This document shows, one piece after another, positions 1 to 7,739 of a stretch of 10,101 nt of DNA (positions are counted from its first letter, which is position 1; every line of letters begins with the position of its first letter). The stretch is from NCBI GenBank assembly GCA_003222065.1, contig QHUV01000040.1:1-10101 (forward strand). Reading direction: 5' to 3'. A program made the position numbers and the translations under genes. Under the pieces are notes generated by a model that was given only the letters and a program-made list of their open reading frames with translations, was not told the origin of the DNA and searched no databases. The DNA comes from Gemmatimonadota bacterium. Its GTDB lineage: Bacteria > Gemmatimonadota > Gemmatimonadetes > Gemmatimonadales > Gemmatimonadaceae.

Positions 1-627
1 CATGTAGGCGCGAAGCGTGTCACCGAGGTCGTTGAGGACGTCACGGACGAGATCGCGGTGGATCGGCGGAAAGAGCGCGATGAGCCACTCACGATACAGC
101 GCCGGGTGGAGCGAGAGATAGATCGCGATGACGGCGATTGAGAATATGCTGATCGCGCCCTGCACCATGCTCAGCACGCGGGTCGGGATACTCGCGAACG
201 ACGACGACAGCTCGTCGTAAATGCCGAAGAGGATCTTGTGTTCGCCAGGCGTCCAGTATTGCCGCAGCGCGGGAAACCGGCTCACGGTTCGCTCGATGCC
301 CGCTTCCCAGCCCGTGATGTAGTTAGGCAACACCTTGATCAGCGCTTGCGTTTGCGTGATCACCGGTGGAACGAGGATCCAGAAGATCGCGACGACGCCG
401 GCGAGACTGAGGAGCAGTGACGTCGCGAACGCCAGCCGATCGGGTAGGTGCAATCGGCGCTCGAACCATCCAGCGACCGCGCGCAGATATAGCGACAGCA
501 GCAGGCCGATGAAGAGCAGGATGAGAACGTGCGCGACTTTGCCGAACAGCCAGAGCCCCAGGACGGTGAGGACCGTCGCTGTCAGAATCGGAGCGAAGCG
601 AAATCGTCGCGGCGAGTCGCTACTCAA
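1..627 (-). CDS. AI-2E family transporter (PerM/YdiK-like), C-terminal part beyond window
   Basis: The 209 residues visible are the N-terminal part of a polytopic inner-membrane protein of the AI-2E transporter family, whose members export small molecules or act as ion antiporters; the substrate here cannot be told. Hydrophobic segments lie at about residues 12-28, 34-48, 66-88 and 150-175, with a polar stretch at about 95-148 as is usual in this family (normally about 350 aa, so roughly 140 residues are missing). The start is TTG at 625-627: it overlaps the pspA stop as TTGA, is preceded by a good GAAGAAGGG Shine-Dalgarno, and no ATG or GTG lies between it and the upstream in-frame stop at 679-681. 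It is the third gene of a ybjN-like/pspA cluster, which fits a membrane or envelope-stress role. Family assignment is from remembered family features; function is open. Confidence 0.85.
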   Translation of the reverse strand, partial: MSSDSPRRFRFAPILTATVLTVLGLWLFGKVAHVLILLFIGLLLSLYLRAVAGWFERRLHLPDRLAFATSLLLSLAGVVAIFWILVPPVITQTQALIKVLPNYITGWEAGIERTVSRFPALRQYWTPGEHKILFGIYDELSSSFASIPTRVLSMVQGAISIFSIAVIAIYLSLHPALYREWLIALFPPIHRDLVRDVLNDLGDTLRAYM

Positions 628-1424
628 CGTCCCTTCTTCTCGCTTCCAGTGTCGTCGATTTCCGCGTGTACCGTCTCTTCATCGTGCTCGACGTTGGCGC
701 CCTTACCGAGCTGCCTCTGACTCGGTGGCGCAGAGGAGGCGGGCAGCATTCCCATCTTCTGCTTGAGCTCAATCAGACGCACGTCGACGTTCGTCGATGC
801 GGCGCCGCGCTCGAGCTGCTTGAACTGATTCGCCAGCGTGTCACCGGAGAACTCTTCATCGATCTCGACCGATGCCTTGAGTTGCCGTTCACTCTGCTCG
901 ATGCGCTCTTCCATCCGCGCGAAAGCCTCGAACGCCGACTTCTCGGAAAGTGACGACATCGTCTCGGCAATCCGCTTCTGCGCCTGTGCGCGCCGTTGAC
1001 GGGCGACGAGCAGGTTCTTCTTGCGTTTCGCCTCTTCGATCTTGTCGTTCAGGTCGCGCAATGAGTTCTTGAGCTTCTCCGTCTCGAGCCGATGCGTTTC
1101 CCACGTCTGCTCGAGCTGCTGCGCGTGCGTCATGTGCTCACTCTGCCTGACGAGCGCTTGCTTGGCGAGATCCTCGCGACCCTCTTGGAGCGCCAGCATC
1201 GCGCGCTTCTCCCAATCGGCTCCCTGACGATACTCGCCGTCGGCCTGGTCGCGGAGACGCTTCTCATCGGCGATCGCGGTTGCAACCTGCTGCTTCGCCT
1301 TCGCGAGCTGCGATCGCATGTCGACGAGAATCTGATTGAGCATCTTCTCGGGATCTTCCGCCCGAGAGATCAAATCGTTGATGTTCGACCGCAGCAGGCC
1401 GGACAGTCTATCGAAGAGTCCCAT
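624..1424 (-). CDS. pspA: PspA/IM30 (Vipp1) family membrane-stress protein
   Basis: A 266-residue ESCRT-III-like protein that binds damaged or stressed inner membrane and helps hold the proton gradient. It opens with the typical MGLFDRLSGLLRSNINDLI amphipathic helix, followed by the conserved AEDPEKML (22-29), and is charged coiled-coil helix from about 25 to 190. The E/K/Q/R-rich hairpin (about 25-160) is the membrane-remodelling core. A tail of about 50 residues after KQKMGMLP (221-228) is polar and acidic, ending SEKKGR; its length is somewhat beyond the E. coli protein and resembles a Vipp1-type extension, but it could simply be a lineage-specific tail. The upstream YbjN-like gene ends 12 bp before it and the transporter start overlaps its stop. 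No PspF/PspB/PspC genes are present in the window, so this is not the enterobacterial layout. Confidence 0.93.
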   Translation of the reverse strand: MGLFDRLSGLLRSNINDLISRAEDPEKMLNQILVDMRSQLAKAKQQVATAIADEKRLRDQADGEYRQGADWEKRAMLALQEGREDLAKQALVRQSEHMTHAQQLEQTWETHRLETEKLKNSLRDLNDKIEEAKRKKNLLVARQRRAQAQKRIAETMSSLSEKSAFEAFARMEERIEQSERQLKASVEIDEEFSGDTLANQFKQLERGAASTNVDVRLIELKQKMGMLPASSAPPSQRQLGKGANVEHDEETVHAEIDDTGSEKKGR

Positions 1425-1436
1425 GGTGAATTGGCC

Positions 1437-1841
1437 TCAGTGTGCCTGGCGATACGTGCCGAGCTCTCGCAGATGGGACGCGAGCGCGACATTGATGCTC
1501 TCGTACGCAGCCTGAAACTCCTCGTAGTCGAGGTGCGCAAGCTCGAGGGCTTCCGTCATGACGATCGAATCTTCTTCGATGCCATAGGAGCCATGCACGA
1601 GATCCGTCGCGTTCAGCTCCAGCAGACGGCGGCTGAGGGTCGCCAGTTCGTTCTCGCCTTTCGGAAGCGACATCACCTTCACACGCAGCAACACGACCGG
1701 CGGTGTGTAATTCACGACGAGATCGAAATCGAGCTCGCCGTTCGGCTTCACGACAAACAGTCCGGGCTCGACCTCGCGGTAACTCGCGCCTTCAGCGCTG
1801 ATGCGATCGAGGAAGCCTTCGATGTCTTCCTTGGTGACCAT
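1437..1841 (-). CDS. YbjN-like / CesT-Tir chaperone-like small protein
   Basis: A soluble acidic protein of 134 residues with no signal peptide or membrane segment. The order of elements is an N-terminal helix with VTKEDIEGFLDRI (2-14), a beta meander around EVEPGLFVVKP (23-33) and LVVNYTPPVVLLRVKVM (41-57), and a C-terminal helical pair around LATLSRRLLELNA (66-78) and LDYEEFQAAYESI (104-116). This is the fold pattern of YbjN and of the CesT/Tir type III secretion chaperone superfamily. It is the first gene of the pspA operon, and comparative studies of PSP systems, as I recall them, find small partner proteins of such folds beside pspA. I infer a regulator or chaperone of PspA. The ATG at 1841 has only a modest AGG element 7 bases upstream. 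Exact family should be confirmed by profile search. Confidence 0.7.
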   Translation of the reverse strand: MVTKEDIEGFLDRISAEGASYREVEPGLFVVKPNGELDFDLVVNYTPPVVLLRVKVMSLPKGENELATLSRRLLELNATDLVHGSYGIEEDSIVMTEALELAHLDYEEFQAAYESINVALASHLRELGTYRQAH

Positions 1842-1873
1842 CGCTTGACCTGGTTTTGAGGTACGTGAGGTGC

Positions 1874-1887
1874 CCTACGCGCGTAGG
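1874..1887. promoter_or_regulatory. perfect 14-bp palindrome upstream of the ybjN-like/pspA operon
   Basis: The sequence CCTACGCGCGTAGG is a perfect dyad centred 39 bp upstream of the operon's first start codon (1841). With its flanks the symmetry extends, imperfectly, to 1869-1892 (GGT...ACC at the outer ends, two mismatched pairs inside). Placement and symmetry suit a transcription factor operator. It does not match the sigma-54 promoter elements known for enterobacterial psp, and no convincing sigma-70 boxes were found in the gap. It might instead be a short relic of the neighbouring GCGTAG-type repeats. Confidence 0.35.
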
Positions 1888-1905
1888 TGACCGGACAGTT
1901 TCGGC

Positions 1906-2017
1906 GCGTAGAGCGCAGAGCGTAGTGCGCAGAGCGCAATACACCAGAGCGTCTAGAGGCGCAAGATAGTGTGCTTACGAACGATACGACAGGCGCTCCG
2001 CGCTCTACGCTCTACGC
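1906..2017. repeat. inverted arrays of a 7-bp unit (GCGYAGA)
   Basis: Plus strand 1906-1937 reads as four successive heptamers (GCGTAGA, GCGCAGA, GCGTAGT, GCGCAGA) and a partial fifth. The minus strand of 1991-2017 reads GCGTAGA, GCGTAGA, GCGCGGA and a partial fourth. The two arms face each other across about 53 bp, so a transcript in either direction could fold into a long imperfect stem. The right arm runs into the 3' end of sdaAA and supplies its TAG stop (2012-2014). There is no T-tract characteristic of an intrinsic terminator, though a stem in this position might still end or protect the sdaAA mRNA. Confidence 0.75.
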
Positions 2018-2890
2018 CTTTTTTATCTGAACGAGACGTTCGCGCGCCAATCGCCGGCCCGTCGGCGTTGCCGCGAGCCCACCGCCAGCGGTTTCTCGAT
2101 ACCGCACATCCATCTCGCGACCGATCTCGCCCATCGTGTCGATGACTTCATCCGCGGGAATGGCGAAGGTGATGCCAGCGAGCGCCATCTCGATCGCGGC
2201 GAGCGCAATCGCGGCACCCGTCGCATTCCGGAATACACACGGCAGCTCGACGAGACCGCCGAGCGGATCGCAGACGAGACCGAGCGTTCCTTGCTGCGCG
2301 AGCGCGACCGCGTTGACGACTTGGGTCGGCGAACCACCCAGCATCTCCGTCGCCGCGCCGGCGGCCATCGCCGCCGCGGCACCCGTCTCCGCCTGACAGC
2401 CGCCTTCGGCGCCCGATAGCGACGCGCGCTCGGCCACGACGGCGCCAATCAAACCGGCCGTGGCAAGTGCGTCTACCAACTGCTCGTCACCGAGCTTGCG
2501 CGCGTCGGCGAGACCCGTGAGCACGGCGGGCAAAACGCCCGCGCCGCCGGCGGTGGGCGCGGCGACGATAACACCCATCGCCGCGTTCACCTCCTGCACC
2601 GCGAGCGCGCGCGACAGAATGTCGCGAAAGGGCGTGTCCGCGAGCGGCCCGGTCGCTCGCGTGTGCAACTTTGCCGCATCTCCGCCGACGAGCCCGGACG
2701 CCGACCGCAAATCACCGGTGAGTCCTTGCGCGATCGCACCACGCATGACGTCGAGGGCGCGCTTCAGGGCGGCGCGAATCTCGGCGACTGGGCGTCCTTG
2801 GTCACGCGATTCCGTTTCCAGCGCGAGTTGCCCGAGCGTCTTCTTCTGCGACTCCGCGTCGCGAACGGCTTCCTGCAGAGAGCGATACAT
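2012..2890 (-). CDS. sdaAA: L-serine dehydratase, iron-sulfur-dependent, alpha subunit
   Basis: The catalytic and cluster-binding subunit of the oxygen-sensitive enzyme that converts L-serine to pyruvate and ammonia in the cytosol. The 292 residues match the usual alpha-subunit length. Motifs seen are SGLVGGDA (65-72), the glycine-rich APTAGGAGVLPAVL (111-124), EGGCQAETGAAAAMAAGA (162-179) and LGLVCDPLGGLVELPCVFRN (203-222). C165, C207 and C218 are the three cysteines expected to ligate the [4Fe-4S] cluster, the fourth iron site being free to bind substrate. It follows sdaAB with a 21-bp gap and no clear Shine-Dalgarno; the ATG at 2890 is the first possible start after an in-frame TAG, so translation may depend on the upstream cistron. 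Its last codons and stop fall inside a heptamer repeat, so the KKA end may be repeat-derived. Confidence 0.95.
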   Translation of the reverse strand: MYRSLQEAVRDAESQKKTLGQLALETESRDQGRPVAEIRAALKRALDVMRGAIAQGLTGDLRSASGLVGGDAAKLHTRATGPLADTPFRDILSRALAVQEVNAAMGVIVAAPTAGGAGVLPAVLTGLADARKLGDEQLVDALATAGLIGAVVAERASLSGAEGGCQAETGAAAAMAAGAATEMLGGSPTQVVNAVALAQQGTLGLVCDPLGGLVELPCVFRNATGAAIALAAIEMALAGITFAIPADEVIDTMGEIGREMDVRYRETAGGGLAATPTGRRLARERLVQIKKA

Positions 2891-2911
2891 GATGGAAATC
2901 TATGGCAGACA

Positions 2912-3586
2912 TTACGCCGAGACCTTCTCGAGCCGGAAGGCCCATTTCACCCAGGAGAGTGCCCGAAGCTCGTCGCGGACGCGTTCGTCGGGGACATCGT
3001 CGATCTCGATGACCATGAAGGCGTCGCCGCCGCGCTCCTTTCGCGTTAGGCGGAGCGTTGCGATGTTGATGTGGTGCTCGGCGAGCACGCCGGCGATGCG
3101 CGCGACGGAGCCGGGAATGTCCTCGGCGACGAGCACGACCGTGTGGTAGTTGCCGGTGACCTCGACCGGATAGCCGTCGATCTCGGTGATGAGTACACGG
3201 CCGGCACCTAACGACGAACCGACCATCACCGACGTCCGTCCACCGCGCTCGATCGAAATGCGAGCGGTGTTCGGATGGACCGCTCCCTCCTCGCCAAGCT
3301 TCGTCTTCTCGAACTTGTAGTCCAGACCCTCCTTCTCGGCGATCTCGAGGGACGTTCGCAAACGCTCATCGTCGGGGCGGAAACCCATCAGCCCGCCGAC
3401 GATTGCCTTATCGGTGCCGTGGCCCTCGCCGGTGCGCGCAAACGAGCCGTGTAGCTCGATGCGAGCGCGCTCCGGGGTGCCGCCGACGAGGCAGCGCGCC
3501 AGAAGACCGAGGCGGCATGCGCCAGCCGTGTGTGAGCTGGAGGGGCCCACCATGACCGGGCCGATGATGTCGAGAAGGCTTACCAT
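2912..3586 (-). CDS. sdaAB: L-serine dehydratase, iron-sulfur-dependent, beta subunit
   Basis: The beta subunit (224 aa) that pairs with the product of the next gene to form L-serine dehydratase. It has the family hallmarks: DIIGPVMVGPSSSHTAGACR (6-25), GSFARTGEGHGTDKA (47-61), HPNT (104-107) and GSSLGAG (123-129), followed by a C-terminal ACT domain from about 147 to 220 (HTVVLVAEDIPGSVARIAGV). ACT domains commonly bind amino acids, so serine sensing is possible. In many proteobacteria the two parts are one polypeptide; here they are split as in Clostridia and others. The ATG at 3586 gives the standard N-terminus. It lies 8 bp after a GTCATCC repeat, and no good Shine-Dalgarno is seen between them. 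Confidence 0.95.
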   Translation of the reverse strand: MVSLLDIIGPVMVGPSSSHTAGACRLGLLARCLVGGTPERARIELHGSFARTGEGHGTDKAIVGGLMGFRPDDERLRTSLEIAEKEGLDYKFEKTKLGEEGAVHPNTARISIERGGRTSVMVGSSLGAGRVLITEIDGYPVEVTGNYHTVVLVAEDIPGSVARIAGVLAEHHINIATLRLTRKERGGDAFMVIEIDDVPDERVRDELRALSWVKWAFRLEKVSA

Positions 3587-3594
3587 GGCATACT

Positions 3595-3650
3595 TGTCAT
3601 CCTGAGGCAGTGAGATCCTATGTCATCCCTCGCTTCGCTCGGGATGACGG
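3595..3650. repeat. GTCATCC-type intergenic repeat with hairpin
   Basis: The 69-bp gap between uvrA and sdaAB is almost filled by two related units, each starting TGTCATCC (3595 and 3621). The second forms a hairpin: GTCATCCC at 3622-3629 pairs with GGGATGAC at 3641-3648 around an 11-base loop. The first unit's GTCATCC (3596-3602) could compete for the same right arm, giving two alternative folds. Similar TGTCATCCTGAG elements are, as I recall, dispersed in several GC-rich soil phyla. No T-tract follows on either strand, so it is not a canonical terminator; on the uvrA transcript it may be a processing or stabilising element. Confidence 0.6.
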
Positions 3651-3655
3651 GAAAA

Positions 3656-6499
3656 TCAACCCGCCGCGGAAAGCTCCATCGTCCGCTGGCGCTTTCGTTC
3701 CAGCATGGGCTTCAAGAAGTGTCCGGTGTAGCTGGCCTCAGTAGAAGCGATCGCCTCTGGCGTACCGGCGGCAACGATCTCGCCGCCGCGCGTTCCCCCT
3801 TCGGGACCCAGATCGATGATCCAATCAGCGGTCTTGATGACGTCGAGATTGTGCTCGATCACCAGCACCGTGTTGCCGCGATCGACGAGCCGATGGAGCA
3901 CGTCGAGCAGGAGCCGGACGTCCTCGAAATGCAGGCCGGTCGTCGGCTCGTCGAGGATGTAGAGCGTGCGGCCGGTGTCGCGCTTCGACAGCTCCGTCGC
4001 GAGCTTGACGCGCTGCGCCTCACCCCCAGACAACGTGGTCGCGCTCTGGCCAAGATGGATATATCCCAGCCCGACGTCGTTCACGGTCTCCAACTTTTGC
4101 CTAATCCGCGGTTGGTTCTCGAAAAAGTGCAGGGCGTCTTCGACGGTGAGCTCCAGAACGTCGGCGATGCTCTTGCCACGGAAGCGGACCTCGAGCGTTT
4201 CCCGGTTGTAGCGTTTCCCCTTGCAGACCTCGCACGGGACATAGACGTCAGGCAGAAAGTGCATCTCGATTTTTACGAGACCATCGCCCTGACAGGCCTC
4301 GCAGCGTCCGCCCTTCACGTTGAATGAGAATCGCCCGGGTCCATATCCGCGAATTTTCGCCTCTGGCAGTTCGGCGAACAGCTCGCGAATCGGCGTGAAA
4401 AGACCGGTATATGTCGCCGGGTTGGAGCGCGGCGTCCGGCCGATCGGACTCTGATCGATGTCGATGACCTTGTCGATCTGCTCGAGTCCCGTTATGCGGC
4501 GATGCGCGCCGGGAATGACGCGGGCGCGATAGAAATGCCGCGCCAGGGACCGATGCAGAATGTCCTCGATGAGCGTCGACTTTCCCGACCCCGATACGCC
4601 GGTCACGGCGACGAAAACGCCTAACGGGATCTCGACGTCGAGGTTTCGCAGATTGTGCTCGCGCGCGCCTTCGATGCGAAGCATACGGCGGGCGTCGACG
4701 GGGCGACGGGAGCTCGGCGAACGAATCTGCATCTCGCCGCTCAGATACTTTCCCGTCATCGACCCGGACGTCCGTATGATGTCGGATATCGTGCCGACGC
4801 CGATGACCTCGCCGCCGTGCTTACCGGCGCCTGGACCAAGATCGATGATGTGATCCGCCGCGCGCATCGTCTCCTCATCGTGCTCGACGACGATCACGGT
4901 GTTACCAAGGTCGCGGAGCTGCTCGAGTGTCGCGATCAAACGCGCATTATCGCGCTGATGAAGACCGATTGAGGGCTCGTCGAGTATGTACAAAACTCCG
5001 ACGAGCCGTGACCCGATCTGCGTCGCCAACCGGATGCGCTGCGCCTCACCGCCTGAGAGCGATTCCGCGGCACGCCCTAACGTCAGGTAGTCCAGTCCGA
5101 CGTCGACGAGAAAGCGCAATCGTTCCCGGACTTCCTTGAGGATCGGCCCGGCGATCTCCGCGTCCACACCGGGACGTCCATCGCCACGCACCGGTACACG
5201 CTCGAAGAACGCCAGGGCTTCGGTGACTGGCAGTTCCGTGAGCTCTCCGATGTTCCGGTCGGCGACGGTAACGGCGAGCGCTTCGCGCTTGAGCCGGCGT
5301 CCGCCGCACTCGGGGCATGGCACGGCGACCATATAGGCCTCGAGCTCGGCCCGGACGGTATCCGATTCCGTTTCCGCATAACGACGCTCGATGTTCGCGA
5401 GCACACCCTCCCACTCGAATTCACCCTTCTTCTTGCCGGCCGCCTCGCCGTTCAGGATGCAGTCGCGAACGCTCTTCGAGAGGTCACCCCATGGCGCGTT
5501 GAGATCGAACTTGAACTGCCGCGCGAGTGCCGGAAGGATCACCTTACGCAAATAGCCCTGCGGCTCCCCCCACGGGATGATGACGCCCTCGAGAATCGAG
5601 ATGCGAGCGTCGCCGAGAATGAGCTCCTCGCTGACTCGCCGCCGGGTGCCCAGACCGCCGCAGGCCGGGCATGCCCCGAACGGCGAGTTGAAGGAGAAGT
5701 GTCGTGGCTCGAGCTCCGGGAGCGAGATTCCGCAGCTTGGGCAACCGTATCGCTCCGAAAAGAGCTCGACGTGGTCTTCACCAGCCTCGCTTACCTGGAC
5801 GACACCATCGGCCAGTTTGAGCGCCGTCTCCAATGAGTCGGCCAGTCGTCCTCGGTCCTCCGTCCTGACCACCAACCTGTCGACCACGACTTCAATCGTG
5901 TGATTCTGACGCCGGTTGAGCTTCGGCGGATCAGAGACTTCGATCAGCTCACCATCCACATAGGCGCGGATGAAACCCTGCTTCCGAACCGTCTCGAACA
6001 GCTCGCGAAATTCTCCCTTCCGACCCTGTACGAGCGGTGCACGAATCTCGATGCGTGTGCCCTCGGGCCATGACAGAATGATGTCCGCGATCTGTCCCGC
6101 GCTCTGCCGCTGAACAGGTCGGCCGCAATTCGCACAGTGTGGTGTGCCGACGCGCGCGAAGAGCAGACGAAGGTAATCGTAGATCTCGGTAACGGTCCCG
6201 ACAGTCGATCGCGGATTGTGGCCGGCGGTCTTTTGCTCGATCGAGATTGCCGGCGACAGCCCTTCGATGGAGTCCACCTCCGGCTTCTCCATCAGACCGA
6301 GGAACTGTCGCGCATACGCCGACAGCGACTCGACGTACCGGCGCTGACCTTCCGCGTAGATCGTGTCGAACGCGAGCGAGGACTTGCCGGACCCCGACAA
6401 GCCGGTAATAACGGTCAGTCGGTCGCGTGGTATCACCACGTCGATGTTGCGGAGGTTATGCTCGCGCGCGCCCCGAACGATCAGTGCGTCTTCTGCCAT
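3656..6499 (-). CDS. uvrA: Excinuclease ABC subunit A (UvrA)
   Basis: The damage-recognition ATPase of nucleotide excision repair, which as a dimer scans DNA, loads UvrB at lesions and leaves. All 947 residues of a standard UvrA are present. ATPase half I has Walker [10 protein letters not shown] (33-41), signature LSGGEAQR (481-488) and Walker B LYILDEPS (503-510). Half II has GVSGSGKST (634-642), LSGGEAQR (823-830) and LYILDEPT (846-853). Zinc sites are C253/C256/C277/C280 and C733/C736/C756/C759; C122/C125 with C395/C398 probably make a third. The insertion between them carries the UvrB-binding and DNA-contact regions. The start ATG gives the usual [18 protein letters not shown] opening; no clear Shine-Dalgarno and no recognisable LexA box lies upstream. 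It heads a same-strand run into sdaAB but the link to serine catabolism is probably only positional. Confidence 0.98.
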   Translation of the reverse strand: MAEDALIVRGAREHNLRNIDVVIPRDRLTVITGLSGSGKSSLAFDTIYAEGQRRYVESLSAYARQFLGLMEKPEVDSIEGLSPAISIEQKTAGHNPRSTVGTVTEIYDYLRLLFARVGTPHCANCGRPVQRQSAGQIADIILSWPEGTRIEIRAPLVQGRKGEFRELFETVRKQGFIRAYVDGELIEVSDPPKLNRRQNHTIEVVVDRLVVRTEDRGRLADSLETALKLADGVVQVSEAGEDHVELFSERYGCPSCGISLPELEPRHFSFNSPFGACPACGGLGTRRRVSEELILGDARISILEGVIIPWGEPQGYLRKVILPALARQFKFDLNAPWGDLSKSVRDCILNGEAAGKKKGEFEWEGVLANIERRYAETESDTVRAELEAYMVAVPCPECGGRRLKREALAVTVADRNIGELTELPVTEALAFFERVPVRGDGRPGVDAEIAGPILKEVRERLRFLVDVGLDYLTLGRAAESLSGGEAQRIRLATQIGSRLVGVLYILDEPSIGLHQRDNARLIATLEQLRDLGNTVIVVEHDEETMRAADHIIDLGPGAGKHGGEVIGVGTISDIIRTSGSMTGKYLSGEMQIRSPSSRRPVDARRMLRIEGAREHNLRNLDVEIPLGVFVAVTGVSGSGKSTLIEDILHRSLARHFYRARVIPGAHRRITGLEQIDKVIDIDQSPIGRTPRSNPATYTGLFTPIRELFAELPEAKIRGYGPGRFSFNVKGGRCEACQGDGLVKIEMHFLPDVYVPCEVCKGKRYNRETLEVRFRGKSIADVLELTVEDALHFFENQPRIRQKLETVNDVGLGYIHLGQSATTLSGGEAQRVKLATELSKRDTGRTLYILDEPTTGLHFEDVRLLLDVLHRLVDRGNTVLVIEHNLDVIKTADWIIDLGPEGGTRGGEIVAAGTPEAIASTEASYTGHFLKPMLERKRQRTMELSAAG

Positions 6500-6621
6500 A
6501 GCCAGGGAAAGCTGTCGGCCGGGCGCGATCGAGACAAGGGAAGGAGATAGGTGCTAGGTGACAGATGCTAGGAACTACATTGGTACATTCCCTAGCACCT
6601 ATCACCGAGCACCTCTCGCCC
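6500..6621. promoter_or_regulatory. divergent intergenic region between uvrA and cutA
   Basis: These 122 bp must hold the promoter of uvrA (leftward) and, unless transcribed from elsewhere, that of the cutA operon (rightward). More than half is taken by a hairpin repeat (6549-6614). I see no convincing -35/-10 pair in the rest. AAGGAGA at 6541-6547 is a strong Shine-Dalgarno-like string but sits 75 bp from the likely cutA start, with the repeat in between. Confidence 0.5.
6549..6614. repeat. inverted arrays of a 7-bp unit (AGGTGNT), long hairpin
   Basis: The left arm is made of heptamers AGGTGCT, AGGTGAC, AGATGCT (6549-6569) and then AGG. The right arm (6591-6614), read on the opposite strand, is AGGTGCT, CGGTGAT, AGGTGCT, AGG. 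The arms match at 21 of 24 positions, with a GGAA/TTCC extension possible towards a short loop. The right arm ends 7 bp before the GTG chosen for cutA, and the left arm begins just after a Shine-Dalgarno-like AAGGAGA. There is no T-tract. Confidence 0.8.
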
Positions 6622-6957
6622 GTGCCCCACACCGACGCTATTGTCGTTCTCACTACAGTCGCCTCCGAGGACGAGGCCGTGACTCTCGTCCGCGGTTTGC
6701 TCGAGCGACGGCTCATTGCGTGCGGTACACTCTTTCCGGCTGGCCGGTCGCTTTACCGTTGGCACGGCAAGGTCGCGGATGAGCGCGAGGTCGTCGTCCT
6801 TTTGAAGACACGCTCGGCTCGCCTCGATTCGCTGCAGAGCGCATTTGCTGAGCTACATCCATACAAAGTGCCGGAGCTCCTCGCGCTGCCGGTGTCGGCT
6901 GGGTTGGGCAAGTATCTCGAGTGGATCAACGGCGAGACTTCTTTGGCATTGACGTGA
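6622..6957 (+). CDS. cutA: CutA1 divalent-cation tolerance family protein
   Basis: A small cytosolic trimer-forming protein of the CutA1 family, linked in E. coli to copper tolerance; its true biochemical role is unsettled. From GTG 6622 it has 111 residues, the family norm, beginning MPHTDAIVVLTTVASEDEA. Conserved parts are C34 in LIACGTLFPAG (31-41), SLYRWHGK (43-50), VVVLLKTR (57-64), HPYKVPELLALPV (79-91) and YLEWI (98-102). An in-frame ATG at 6565 would add 19 residues, but those codons lie inside the hairpin repeat and have no counterpart in the family, so I prefer GTG. No Shine-Dalgarno lies directly before the GTG. It is the first gene of a tightly packed plus-strand group; the next gene starts 2 bp after its stop. 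Confidence 0.9.
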   Translation: MPHTDAIVVLTTVASEDEAVTLVRGLLERRLIACGTLFPAGRSLYRWHGKVADEREVVVLLKTRSARLDSLQSAFAELHPYKVPELLALPVSAGLGKYLEWINGETSLALT

Positions 6958-6959
6958 CA

Positions 6960-7739
6960 ATGACGCAGTCGAAGGACACGACAGGAAGCTCCGAACAGAG
7001 GCGGGATGCTCGAGTGAGCGAGACCGAGGAATCGGGGTCGGTTGAGCGCGACCGGACTGGTGGCGCGGGTCGCGTGCCGGTGGCTGACGCACCGCGAATT
7101 GTGGATCGCGCGCCAAGCGAGCCATCGCGCAGTGACCCGTTGGCGGAAGCTGCGGAGCTCGCGCGGAATGGCGACCTGCAGGAGGCGGCGACGGCCTATC
7201 GCACCTATCTCACGCGTCATCCGGAAGACGTCCCTGGGCGGCGCGGTCTAGCAGCTGTCCTGGAGCAGAAGGGCGATTTCATCGGGGCGCTGGGTGAGCT
7301 CGGCCGCGCCATCGACGCTCAACCGGATGACGTCTCGCTACTGTGCGCCCGAGCCGCGGTACAAATGGCGCTCCAGCGGTACGACCAAGCCGAGGCGGAC
7401 CTTCGCCGCGCGTCGAAGCTTGACGCCGACAGCGCCGAAGTGCTCTTCAATTTTGGCGTGCTCTTCTGCAAGAGAGCGCGCTGGCGCGAGGCAATCTTGC
7501 CGCTACAGCGCGCCGTGGAGCTCGATCCCTCCAGTTCACAAGCGCACTACTACCTCGGTGAGGCGTACAACCAGACAGACCAGCTCAAGCCGGCGCTTGC
7601 CTCCTACGAGGAGACCGTGAAGCTCCAGCCGACGAACTACCGTGCCCTCAAGGGTGTCGGAATCGTCCTCGACAAGCTGGGGAGACCGGCGGAAGCCACC
7701 GCCGCTTATCAGAGAGCCCGAGACGCCCAACGACGGTGA
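6960..7739 (+). CDS. tetratricopeptide repeat protein, six TPRs
   Basis: A soluble protein of 259 residues with no signal peptide. The first 55 or so residues are polar, rich in R, E, S and D, and probably disordered. The remainder is a regular solenoid of six 34-residue TPR units at about 60-91, 92-125, 126-159, 160-193, 194-227 and 228-259; the fourth and fifth are the most canonical (for example AILPLQRAVELDPSSSQAHY, 178-197). It should act as a protein-binding scaffold. The ATG at 6960 lies 2 bp after the cutA stop; an upstream in-frame ATG at 6921 lies inside cutA and would add only 13 residues, so it is not favoured. The stop overlaps the next start as GTGA, which implies coupled translation with the macro-domain protein, a possible partner. 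Confidence 0.88.
   Translation: MTQSKDTTGSSEQRRDARVSETEESGSVERDRTGGAGRVPVADAPRIVDRAPSEPSRSDPLAEAAELARNGDLQEAATAYRTYLTRHPEDVPGRRGLAAVLEQKGDFIGALGELGRAIDAQPDDVSLLCARAAVQMALQRYDQAEADLRRASKLDADSAEVLFNFGVLFCKRARWREAILPLQRAVELDPSSSQAHYYLGEAYNQTDQLKPALASYEETVKLQPTNYRALKGVGIVLDKLGRPAEATAAYQRARDAQRR

Noticed and set aside
1092..1859. 255-residue plus-strand open frame opposite pspA and the YbjN-like gene
   Set aside because: It is antisense to two well supported genes and its translation shows no recognisable domain; open antisense frames are common in GC-rich DNA.
1842..2011. Sigma-54 promoter for the PspA operon
   Set aside because: No TGGCAC-N5-TTGCA-like pair with the required GG and GC spacing was found upstream of the first start.
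2910..2912. ATG overlapping the sdaAB stop (TAATG) as the sdaAA start
   Set aside because: It is out of frame with sdaAA; the first in-frame start after the TAG is ATG 2890.
3620..4327. 235-residue plus-strand open frame opposite the uvrA 3' end
   Set aside because: It is antisense to conserved UvrA motifs, and its start lies in the intergenic repeat.
6565..6621. ATG at 6565 as the cutA start, adding 19 residues
   Set aside because: These codons lie in the hairpin repeat, have no resemblance to CutA N-termini, and the GTG at 6622 gives the family's usual length.
6921..6959. ATG at 6921 as the start of the TPR gene
   Set aside because: It lies within the cutA coding sequence and adds only 13 residues of no repeat structure; the ATG at 6960 directly after the cutA stop is simpler.
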